DNA from: Strigops habroptila
Taxonomy: Eukaryota; Chordata; Aves; Psittaciformes; Psittacidae
Direction: 5' to 3'
NCBI RefSeq assembly: GCF_004027225.2
Contig: NC_044279.2
Coordinates: forward strand, 44,416,744 to 44,480,743
DNA: 64,000 bases
Below, in pieces: positions 1 to 11,000 of the stretch. Made by a program: the position numbers and the translations under genes. The stretch's first letter is position 1; every line of letters begins with the position of its first letter. A model generated the notes under the pieces. That model was not told the DNA's origin. It did not search any database and saw only the letters and a program-made list of their open reading frames with translations.

Positions 1-310
1 AACCGGGGGGAGTTACCCGTAAGGCCCAGATCACTGCTCGGGTCGGGCTGGGTATCGGTCGGCGGGTGGTGAGCAATTGTATCCTCTCCCCTTGTTATTT
101 CACTAATCGTTATTATCATTGGTGGTAGCAGTAGTGGTTTTGTGTTATACCTTAGTTGCGGGACTGCTCTTATCTCAACCCGTGGGAGTTGCATTCTTCC
201 CATTCTCCTCCCCATCCCTCCGGGAGCGGGGGGAGGAAGAAGGGGGGGGGGGGGGAGTGAGCGAGCGGCTGTGTGGTTCTGAGTTACCGGCTGGGCTCAA
301 ACCACGACAC
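1..310 (+). mobile_element. Partial LTR of an avian endogenous retrovirus (3' part)
   Basis: The segment reads as the R/U5-like end of an avian ERV LTR: a T-rich stretch, a 'CTCTTATCTCAACCCGTGGG' block, a G-rich block with a 14-G run at 242-255, then 'GAGTGAGCGAGCGGCTGTG' and an end near 'AAACCACGACA'. The same order of motifs (TTTATCTCAACCCACGAG, GAGCAAGCGGCTGTGTGG, TTAAACCACAA) ends the LTR at 7590-8126, which supports the call. The 5' part, with its promoter, lies outside the window. GC content is clearly above the flanking DNA. The open frame at 119-358 lies in this repeat and is not a gene. The exact LTR subfamily is not determined; it differs in detail from the 7.6-8.1 kb copy. Confidence 0.75.
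242..255 (+). repeat. Poly-G run of 14 in the LTR
   Basis: There are fourteen consecutive G residues. A short G run at about 224-229 (GCGGGGGGAGG) lies just upstream. The tract could form quadruplex structures and is prone to length error in sequencing. Confidence 0.9.
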
Positions 311-3300
311 TGTAAAGCAAGTATGAGTTGCCAACAATTACAGAACAATTCAGTCTAGGTATGAGAATCATAGCCAAGGATTTCATTGTCTAAAGCATAA
401 TCTATTCTACATACTTCTGCTGAAAATCTAAATAAGGGAATATTTCACTGTACATGGTCAGAAACATAAGCTGCCTTTATAGTTTCTATATTCCAGGTAT
501 TACAGATGGCTTTGCCATGTAATTTCTAGAACATTTCATGTCTCAGTAGCATCCTATTACTAAAACAGAGAAACATGAACAGATATTGAGCATGCCAAAA
601 AATACAAAGCCAAACTACTAAATAGTTACTTGAAAGGGTGCAGAAATATGTAAGTGAACACTGATTTCAGGCAAAAGCCTGACATATTCCAAAGAATCTA
701 TTTTTCATTTCCGCAGCTAAGACTTATACCATAGGCCCTAATAACTACAGTAAGAGAGGCAGAGGGAAATATTAATTTGAGATCAACTCTTTTTTGGAAC
801 TGTGCTCTGAAAGGTAAAAATTGATAAGAGAAAGGAATGAACACAACCCAAACTATGTTTATAGACAGTATTACCACTTCAATATCATTTTAATTTCATG
901 TTGAAATACCTAGGTCTGAGACAGCAGTTTTGTCAGAAACAATGTCACTAACTTCATGCCCTTGTGGTACGTTGCTCTTGAACTTAACTTCATCCCTTAC
1001 CATGCAAATTTCAGCACAGCAACTTTCTACAACTTCATGTTTAAGAGGAAGGTATTAACACACTATCTTTAACTTTTCAATTTAGACCAGAGCTTGTGGA
1101 ACAACATAAATGGTTGGGAAAAAATGGCAAGTTCACAGGAGCTGAGGAATCCCTCAAAACAGCAGTGTTTTATCTGATCAGCCAGATAGAGATTTCAGAG
1201 TCTTGCAGGTTAAAGAACCTTATTTCAATATACATATATGACTTCAAGGCTATTTTTTGAACCGTTAAAACTATTTTATAGTTGAATTCAGCTGGATGTT
1301 CAGCTATCACTATTTAATATTTTTTCCTCTGTGAAGTTCAATAATTATGCTGGTGCTATCTATGTTTAACAGTTAAAGTATTCCCTCTCACATTCACTCC
1401 TCCCATCTCATTCAGCTTCCTTATGTGACTGCCAAAACTTGCTCTGACCTGAACATTAGAATAGGCCTAGATTAAGCCACATTTTGAGTCAGGGAAGAGT
1501 ACATTTTGATGAGTACAAGATTATGCCAATATGTAAATCCCAGGCAAACATCAGGATGTGATAAATCAGCATTTTTAAATGCAGATTTCTTCATCATAGC
1601 CCATACCTCTTGACTTTCCTCTTAACTAAGTCTTGAGCCACTATACGCTCTGCTATATGATGTTTCATTTGATGAGGGGACCATGGTTGGTGGCTGGGAA
1701 GCCACCAGCATAGCTCCAAACACCTCCTTGCCCTCCTTCAGGATGTTACTGATCAGGTCCATCTGGATAGTGGATCACAGAACTGCAAAAACCAGTTGTG
1801 TTTGGAGCAGGAGAAAGGCTGCACTTGAGGAGGGAATAAATTCATTTGACTATGGATCTTGACACTTCAGATGCCTAAATCTGTGACTCTAACTAAGCTC
1901 AGCTGTAGCTACAGGAAACATCCCTATTTGGAGGTCTGGGAAGTCCTGGTGGGAATCAGACCTATAAAGGTCATCACCCAGGAAGTCTTTTCTCAGATTA
2001 GATTTAGCATAATTTTGAGATTTCTTTGCAGTGCTGTTGCTAGTATTTCATCAAGTTTACCTTCTTTTCATTCAGGCATATTTACTAATATTTCCCATGA
2101 GTCACTTGCTATAGTGGTCATTTCTGGAAGATGTGGAGTAAAGAAATGCTAATCCATTTCTGAGTCATTGAAATGTAAAAGAAACCATAGGTAATGTACA
2201 TAAATTTTAATTTTTATTACATATCGTCTTGTAGAAAATGCTGTGAGATTCTATTAAATAGAAATAACAGAATTTTAAAACTGATGGAATCTATGGAATA
2301 CGTAGCAACACAGCCATATTTTTGAAAATTGCCAGATATACAACAGACTAATTTTCTTTTTGGCTGATTTGTAAGTGCAAATGCTAGAAGAAAATACATG
2401 TACCTAAGAAAACAACTTCTTTACTGCTCAGAGCAGTTAATGGAAGTAATCTGTAAGTAACCTTACAGATACCTAATTTTTAAAAGGCCCTGGAAAAATT
2501 GCCACTTTGCCCATTACTGCAAATCAATTTTCCAGGACTATGTGTTGATTAGCAATGGGGACAAGAGGAAGCAATATGAGGAAGAGTGAGAAGTAAAACA
2601 ATAGAGCTCATGGTGCTCATATAGTTGATAAATAGCAGGTGTAAGAGCCTAGACTTGTATAAAAAGAAACTTTCTTATAAATAGTTCACAATATACCTGA
2701 AGAAGTCTGATTCCCTGTAAGAAGGCACTAGGTTTAAAGAGATCTGGTTCTGCTCTTGGCTCACACGTTGTCCTACTGCATCGGCTTCAGGAAAATACCC
2801 ATTTTTCACTGTGTCCCTATCATTTCCAAGTTCTGATTATTGAAATTGAAAGACCTCAGGGGAAAAAAAAAAAAAAAGTTTCTTATTGTTAAATCATTAC
2901 ATTCCAAACCAAATTTATAGTAGCTAAAATAATGCAGATAATAGTAATGCTATACTTAACGTTTCTGTTGGTCATATGACTAAAGCATGGAGTGTAATGC
3001 ATATGTACAGAGGAATTGAGCTATGACTGTCTGAGAAACAAACCTTTATGTAGAAGAAGCTAGAGCAAAAAGAGACATGTGAGAGGCATACTGACTCTGG
3101 AAGCTTCTGTGTTGATCTTTGTTTCATCTTCCTTTCAGCAGACATGTCAGAACTGCAGAGGCTAAGTTTGTTTTGGTGCTACGCTGACACAAAGGTTTTC
3201 CAGGTTGCACAGACAACCTGGTGGTCTTGGCTTCTCATCAAGAGCAAAATGGAATAGATTTGTGCTGCACTTCTTATGCAAGAATATTGCTGCCTGACCC

Positions 3301-6300
3301 TCCAAAATTAGATTTTTAGTTTACAGAAATCCAGAAGGAGCTCACTAGCTACATAATTTCTAATTCTCAATTCAGAGTTTCCTGATTTATCGAATGCCCC
3401 TCCGTTTTTAACAGTAATTTGCAAATACTGTTCACAGTATCACACAGACAGGCTGGGGAAATACTTTTTCAGTCCACTCCTTCCTGTCTACAGGAAAACT
3501 GTGCCTGGTGCCTGTATCAGATAACTATATCAAGTTCATTATGAAATTCTGAGAATACTTTTATTTCTCACTTTTTGTGTCTGACAAAGGAAAGGCAGAG
3601 ACTGAAACTTGTATTGCTAAAGCTGCATTGTAAGAAAAGAGAATTCCTAGATTTATTTCATGTGCATATTTACCCATCCTTACTAATTATCTCAGTCTGT
3701 TTTTCCATATCCTCCCTCTCTGTTGGGTTCTGTTTTCACCTGATCTGGGCCAAAAGCACTGAATCTTCCAAATTACAGGCCAATACCCATATCAGCATCT
3801 GAGGAAGGTGAAGCTCTATTTCCCTTCTTTGTTTCACAGCATTGCTCCAAGGACAAATGACGCAATCCATGCATTAGCTTAGTAACCCTGCTATCCTTTT
3901 ATTAAAGTGCTTTTCAGTTCACAGCTTCCTGTCAAACGTGCTGCAAAGGTGGTATATGCATAGAGTGGGAAGTGGAAAGTTCAGATACATGTGGTGATGA
4001 AAGGACTATGGTAAAGCAGAGTGCTCTTCCACAAAACAGCATGAGTACAAACTGTAGGACATTTTATAAAATGGCAGCACATGTTTATCTTGACCACACA
4101 GACAAGAAGGGGTTTTTGACCTTGTCCGTATAAAATTAATATTAATCATCAGAATGTTACATAAAACAGTACAAATTAATGGAACTTTCTGTGAAGAAAA
4201 GTCTTTGAAGATGTGTGTTCAAGCAAAGAGAAGATGGGTTATTTTATTAACATTCATGCAGGTTCTTGTCCTTTTGAAATATTTTTATTACTAATTACTT
4301 ATGTTCTATGTAAAGGGAAAAACAATGGTTTTTCTGTCATTCTTAGACCCATTTCACACCGCAAAAGTGCACATGAGCAAGATGGTATTTCTTCATCCAA
4401 GCAAGTGCAAGCCACAGTCTTGACAATATTTAAGGTGCAAGACACAGTGCATATTTGACCAGTTCTATGTGGTTTTGAAGGTTCTGGCTTTCTCTGTAAG
4501 AAATTTGTCCTACAACATTTCACCTCTTGTTATTTATACATTTCATATAGTCCTAGTAACAGTTTCATATTTTTTATATTTATATTTATAAATATTATAT
4601 TTATATTATATTTATAAATATTTATAATTTTTAATATATTTTCCAGTAGGCTAATAAAGCTTGATTAGATGTGCTTGGATTTCCCCACAAGGACCTAAAA
4701 ACTTTTAAAATCAAAAGTTTATTGGCTAAAGTGAGAATTGAAATTCCATTCTGAAGCTAGTAGTCCACCTTTAAAACAGAAAAAATTGAAATTAGGGAAA
4801 AAAATGAAAGCTGCAAGATTTGTACACCCCTCTCCTTCTGCCAGCTGTGTTCTTGAAGGTTGGTCCTTGCCCTTGGTCCCTCAGCAGTGTTCTGAGGAAC
4901 GCAACCTCTGCTCTGGTCCTAGAAAGCACTTTCTCACAAGGCTGAGGTCTGTCTGTTCCCTGCTGCCCACTGCAGTCTTTTTAGTCTCTATGTATTTAAT
5001 CAGCTCTTGTCCGTTGCCTTTTTCCCCACTGTAGTTCCCGTAGGAGAGACACAACCTCCCTCAAGACAGTCCAGCTGATCTCATCTTTTCAAGTACAAGT
5101 AAGCCCTCACAAACCCAAGAAGGAGCAGCAAATGCTTTGCCTCAAAGCAGGTCAGGAGTTTCCCTCAGTTCTTTTAGAGGCAGATGACAGTGATCTCTGT
5201 GCAAACAGGCAGGCTGAGAGCCAGATCCCCAGCTACGTGGCTTCCATGCCAGTGCAGGCTGGCTCCTGACTCGCTTGGAGTCAGGCAATGCTCATTCATG
5301 TCGGTTTGCAAAAGATCATGGAGATATACTCAAAAATGAACACTGGGCATGTCAGCAGACACATCAAAAAATGAATATAGGGCTAATTCAGTGCTTACTC
5401 AAGTTTCATTCCTATACATGCCTACATGTTAGTACAGCTTCTAGTCACTACTTCTAAATTATTATTATCTGTATTTACCATTCATTTTTATTTTTTACCA
5501 CCTAAAACCAAGTCTGGGTCTCATTGTACTAGACACTGCATGAACACAATTGATGAGAAAGTCTGTGTCCTTAAAAGCTTTTAGTCTGAAGGATAAGCCA
5601 TAAATGTTAGATGAAACAATCAAATCAACTGAATGAACTTGGGGGAAAACGTGCAAAAAATAAATCTACAGTTTAATATGTTTTGCATCACAGTCTCAAT
5701 TTTTCCATCTATTTCTGACTGATAACAGCCTGGGAGGTATCACTTTCCCTGTTACTGCTTTATTTAGAAAAGTGTTACATTAAAAAAAAGTTGCCTTTCT
5801 GTGGGTCATTAGTGGAATGAGTATGAGTGAGAACAACTTTTTAGAGGTTTGGAATTTCCAATTCTTTCCAAAGGAAGATAAAATGCAGTAAGCATCAAAG
5901 CGGTTGTTCGCTGTCCTATATTGTCAATAAAAAGGTAGTTCTAGTAACAGGCAAGTCAAAAGAAACCAACTATATCTCACTCCTTCAACCTTTCTGTGTG
6001 TAATTCCACCAAATTCAAGAGTTGTACAAGATTGGATTCAGCCATAAGGTGTTGCAAATTAAAGTTTCATTTCAGCAAATGAATGTAAATAAACTAAACC
6101 AAAGCATGGAGAAGAGCGAGGTTTCTTTTTCATTTAACTTTTCTGAGGGAGGAAAAAAATCTCCTATTAAAAGTACTACCCAGCAAAATTAAATCTAAGC
6201 AAATTTGCTTAAAATAACTAAATACATATTATATTCACAACTCTTTTATCAATCTTTTAAAGTATTCCCATAACATTTTCACTGGTGGAAGCTAATGACT

Positions 6301-6626
6301 TACGTTCATTGTAATTATGATTCATGATATCTGTGTAGTCTTAAAGAATTTTGTCAAAAATTTCAAAGAATACCAAGCTATTAGAAAAATTAAAGCAATC
6401 ATTTATTTATTTATTCACCCTAGGAAAATGTTGAAATTTAATATGGTCACTCATAAATTGTTATTAACATACCTTAAAACACCTTTTATTATCTAATGTA
6501 CAGAAAGTATTGTTCTGAATTTTTTTTTCCTGGACATAGTTCACTTTTGTTCAAGGTGTAGACAAAACATTACATCTAATATTTGCCAAAATTCATTTTG
6601 CTTTAATATCTATCCATCTAGCATTA
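311..6626. other. Intergenic DNA, no gene recognised
   Basis: This is AT-rich sequence with frequent stops in all frames. The longest open frames are under 100 codons (for example 1859-2152 and 4738-5034) and show no family motif or splice context that I recognise. It contains an A15 tract near 2863 and a very AT-rich run at 4564-4640 made of repeated TATTTATA-like words. The phrase 'GATGCCTAAATCTGTG' at about 1870 resembles a piece of the old repeat seen at 29.3 kb, but it is too short to call. Confidence 0.6.
4564..4640. repeat. AT-rich low-complexity tract
   Basis: About 75 bp consists almost only of A and T, with TATTTATA, TATATTTATA and TATTTATAAT words repeated imperfectly. It looks like low-complexity or decayed simple repeat. 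Confidence 0.75.
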
Positions 6627-7094
6627 AGTCCAGAGGAGGGCCACGAAAATGGTAATGGGGCTTAAGCACCTCCCGTATGAAGACAGGCTGAAAAAGTTGG
6701 GGCTATTCAGCCTGGAGAAGAGAAGGCTGTGTGGAAACCTCATAGCAGCCTTCCAGTATCTTAAGGGGGCCTATAAGAATGCTGGAGAGGGACTCTTCAT
6801 CAGGGACTGTAGCGATAGGACAAGGGGTAATGGATTTAAATTTAAGCAGGGGAAGTTCAGGTTAGATATAAGGAAGAAGTTCTTTACAGTGAGGGTGGCG
6901 AGGCACTTCAATAGGTTGCCCAAAGAAGTGATAAATGCTCCATCCCTGGGACTGTTCAAGGCCAGGTTGGACAGAGCCTTGGGCTCCATGGTTTAGTGCG
7001 AGGTGTCCCTGCCCATGGCAGGGGGGTTGGAACTGGATGATCTTAAGGTCCTTTCCAACTCTAACCATTCTATGATTCTATGATTCTATGATTT
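6627..7094 (+). mobile_element. CR1 LINE, 5'-truncated, 3' end of ORF2 plus 3' UTR
   Basis: The sequence starts with 'GTCCAGAGGAGGGCCACGAA' and ends with three ATTCTATG-type units, the hallmark 3' end of avian CR1. An uninterrupted frame at 6649-6996 (115 codons) covers the C-terminal tail of the CR1 reverse-transcriptase polyprotein, with phrases such as [18 protein letters not shown] and GLFIRDCSDRTRGNGFK. After the stop come the 3' UTR words 'GGTTGGAACTGGATGATCTT' and 'AAGGTCCTTTCCAACTCTAA'. Truncation at the 5' end is usual for LINE insertions. The intact tail frame suggests a relatively young copy. The ERV remnant at 7139 lies just downstream. Confidence 0.95.
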
Positions 7095-7842
7095 AAATTA
7101 ATTAATTTTAAGTAAGCATAAAATTCAATAGTCTAGTGTGCAGGTTTTGGCTGAGCTAGACTTTATTTTCCTCGTAGTAGCTAGTATGGGCTAAATTGTT
7201 GTAACCGATGATTTAAGTTGCATATTACAGGAATTACTATAGCAGGAACCACCTGAAACACTGGAGGACAAGCCTTACAAGAAGCAGTGCAAGTTCAGCA
7301 GTGACTTGACCTAAGCTGGCTTTGGTGCACAATAACCTTGCAACACACAACTTCTACTGTTCTGAGTGACCACCGTAACATATGAAGCCCAAAGTCATGG
7401 ACTAAGTGAACTCAATGGACATTTTAAAGACATTTCACAGACATTTCACAGGGGTAGTCCATAGACTAAGGGAATGATATCTGTGTATTATATATTGAAG
7501 GATGGGAACAGGCGTGGTTATTAATGAAGTTTTATTGGATAGTGTGGTACCTAAGCATTACATAAATGGTATGGAATAAGGGGTGGAGAATGAATTGATT
7601 TTCTTCATAGTAGCTGGTATGGGGCTATGTCTTGGATTTGTGCTAGAAACAGTGCTGATAATGCAGAGATGTTTTAGTCATTGCTGAGCAGTGCTCACAC
7701 AGAGTCAAGGCCTTTTCTGCTCCTCATACCACCCCACCAGTGAGTAGTCTGGGGGTGCACAAGAAGTTGGGAGGGGACACAGCCAGAACAGCTGACCTCA
7801 CTAACCAAAGGGGTACTCCAAACCATACGGCATCGTGCTCAG

Positions 7843-7850
7843 TATATAAA
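7843..7850 (+). promoter_or_regulatory. TATA box of the ERV LTR
   Basis: TATATAAA follows 'CATCGTGCTCAG' in the U3 part of the LTR. It is the expected core-promoter element of the LTR. Whether it is active cannot be told from sequence. Confidence 0.65.
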
Positions 7851-8021
7851 GCTGTGGGAAGAAGAAGAAAGAGGGAGATGGAGTGGTGGTGTTTGTCTTC
7901 CCAAGTAACTGTTACACGTGATGGAGCCTGGATTTTCTGGAGATGGCTGAACACCCACCTGCCGATGGGAAGCAGTGAATGATTTCCTTGCTTTGCTTTG
8001 CTTGTGTGCTTTGTTTTACCT

Positions 8022-8027
8022 ATTAAA
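8022..8027 (+). promoter_or_regulatory. ATTAAA polyadenylation signal of the ERV LTR
   Basis: ATTAAA is followed by a T-rich 'CTGTCTTTATCTC' block, the usual polyadenylation layout at the R/U5 border of this LTR type. Confidence 0.6.
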
Positions 8028-11000
8028 CTGTCTTTATCTCAACCCACGAGTTTTGCCATCCCAGGGCTGGAGACTGAGCAAGCGGCTGTGTGGGGCTTAG
8101 TTGCCAGATGGGGTTAAACCACAAGATCTAGACAGTTTTTTATGTAAGATAAATCTCAAATTTTAAGCTTATATCCCAGCACAGAGAGTGGGATGTGGGG
8201 ACTTTATTTGTGTCTTGTTTAGCTTCATAAGCAATATTTAAAGGGTCAGCTGTATTTATCAAACTGATTCTCCACTGATTTTTGCTTCTGCCATGTAGCT
8301 TATTGATTTATTTGTTCTACTGAAAATTGTCTGTCAGCTGTTTAGTTTGACTAGCTGACTTTTCAAAAACATAATTATAGAGCAGTCACTTCATCTTGGG
8401 TTCTGGATGTGAGAACTTTTCGCAGAGGCAGTCACACACGTGGGGCAGCTGCTGTTTACTAGGTGAGCCTGTGTCCAGGGCCAGCTGCACTGTGCTCCAC
8501 GTTCCTGCAGCCGAAGTTCTTCCCTTCCCTCAATCAGGTCATGTAAAGTTAGTTTGAGCTTCTTCATCTTACACTGTGATCCACAACATCATAGTTATAG
8601 TGTATTGCACTATACCTAGGTGCATTAATATATCTACATCTCAGAGAACTGCATTGCTTTGGTTGTCCTTTTATGGGTAACAGGTAAAATGTAATCCCCT
8701 CTAGTAGCTCATTTAAAAGCTAACATAAGCTTTCTGGCTGCATTTTGAAGAGTCTTCACTTTTTCTTTTCTTTCTTTTCTCTGATATAATCAATAATCTT
8801 CTATTTGCCAGTCAGGTCATCTCCTACTTGGCTGTTAATTTAGAAACTGAAATAGAATATTTCACCTTCAGTTTTCTATTTAACACATTCCAAGCATGAC
8901 TTCTCAGATAACAGTTTCTTTCTCATCACAAGAAAAAAGAAAATTTCTAGCTGTTTTCAAAACTATTTTCAAATGATGGAAGTGTTTTGTTGGTTGATTT
9001 GGGGTTTTTTTGCCTTTTTTTTTTTTCAAGAAACACCAAAGTTGATTAAGTCTCAAGCAGTTGAAACAATGTCATTTTGAAAGATTACTTTGAAGTCTTA
9101 TATTTCTTTAGTATTCTTTAACATAGAGACTTAGCCTATGCAATAACAGTCTGAATAGCGTAAGCTACACTGACAAGACAGATAAGAGGAAATGATGCTC
9201 TCTGCTTCATCTGGATTATTCTTACTTTTGTATATACGCATAGACAAGACATGAAAATTTGTGATACTACATGTAGTTCATAAATAATCACAATATTTGG
9301 GGCTAATTTTTTTCAGGATTTTGCTCTTACTACCAGAAAAACTAGACACAAATTATAAATAAATATCAGAAAGTCTGATGCCTGTATCATTAAAATATAA
9401 CATTATACCTCATAAATATATTCTTTCAATATTTATACTATACTTTGTATTTTAAACTAGTACTTCCTTCCTTTTTCAGTTGTACTCAAGTGTCACAAGA
9501 TCATTTTTAGACTCCAAATGTATAGAAATTCAGAGATAAAAACTTTCTGGTCTTCTATTAAGGTACAGCTAGAATAAGAAGTACCTGTTAGTATTTTATG
9601 AAAAAATAAATAATAGATGTAAAAAGAATAGATGGAAAGGAAAATAGGGACTATAGAAGTGAGCTAAAACACTAAGAGATGAAAATAATAAGAATAAATA
9701 TGCCTGTTATTTCTTCTCAGTCTTGGTTTACATTTTTGAGGGAGACAGACTGATTTTATATACTGTTCAAAATATAATTATTTATACATCTCAGATAATG
9801 ATGTCGACAGAAAATAACATCATATACCATTTCACACATCAAATACTTATTTCCAATTCAACATATACCTTAAAGTTCACTAATCTTAAAGTATCTGAAG
9901 TAGAAGCTCACAGTTAAATTTTGGTTCCTGTTTTGTTTTATATATGCTACTACTCTGTCCTCTTATGTTTTAGTTTATTTCATTGTGCTACTAAATATCT
10001 TTTATTTTGTTGATAAAAAAAGTGAAATAAGTAACTACCCATATTGGGGTATGGACAATTAATCCAGAAATGGTCAATGTGCATTTATACTTCTGCTGTG
10101 TTTTTTTGTGCTATATGATTATATGAACTTGTTTACTGTTATAGTTCAGAAATCATTTATGTCTATAAAACACATCATATTTTAAAGATAAGAAAAGGAG
10201 AAAAGGAAGTTAATGCACTTTATCCGAACTCTAAGTAAAGAGAAGTCTGATGAGTTGTTTAAATATTTTACATTTTCTTTCAAGGCAAAAGAATGTGGAA
10301 TTTCATTTGATATTACATTGTTCTATAAAACCTTAATGGACTCTATATTCCTGCTAGTAATCATAATCCTTTATAAGTTATATGGCACCACTGCGTACAG
10401 TAAGTAATGTCCCTTTCACTGCAATGTATACTAAAGCCAGTAACAACAATACCTTATTGTGAAGCAAAGTTAATAGCTGTAACTGGTAGCAATATTTCAA
10501 CCTCCTGCCAGCTTATATCTGATTGATAAAATATTAATTCTTATGTCTGTCACAGAGAATTGTAACTCCTGAGCTACCATGCTTACCAAGCATTATAAAC
10601 CACTAAATATTTAATCAAAAATGATGTAGCAAATCAGTGTTGTTGTGGGAGATTTTTAGTCACCACATTACATGACAATACTGCCCGCAGCTAGCAGCAT
10701 ACCTGCTTCTTCTAAAGAAACCAAGAAGTTCCACACTAGGACATGTGCAACCCACAACACAACACAAATGCCAGTTAACCCTAAACTGCGGGTACGCATG
10801 CATTGCAGGGGTCAGTGGGGCAGAGGCCATTAAGTTGCTCAGGCAGCTGCTTTTGAATTGCCACAAAAGACACCCTAACACATTACAGAAAACTGGAATT
10901 GATGGTGGTTTACCTTAATATGACAGGCTGTAAACTGCTGTGGTTCATTATTTCAGGAGCAGCTTGAGCAGCCCCAGCAGCTGGCTGGGAACTGACAGAA

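Larger units (their letters stand above)
7139..8126 (+). mobile_element. ERV remnant: 3' internal-like segment and LTR
   Basis: The LTR proper runs from about 7592 ('ATTGATTTTCTTCATAGTAG') to 8126 ('GTTAAACCACAAGA'). It has a TATA box at 7843-7850, an ATTAAA signal at 8022-8027 followed by a TTTATCTCAACCC block, and the GAGCAAGCGGCTGTGTGG end block shared with the LTR at the window start. Upstream, 7159-7192 carries a second, diverged copy of the LTR's opening block (TTTTCCTCGTAGTAGCTAGT). The 400 bp between (7193-7590) look like ERV 3' internal DNA, ending in a purine-rich stretch (AATAAGGGGTGGAGAATGA) where a polypurine tract would sit. There is also an 11-bp tandem duplication, ACATTTCACAG twice, at 7430-7451. 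No gag, pol or env frame is visible, so this is a non-coding remnant. Confidence 0.75.

Noticed and set aside
119..358. 79-codon open frame with a hydrophobic start and Gly/Glu run
   Set aside because: It falls inside the LTR and its poly-G tract; its composition is explained by the repeat.
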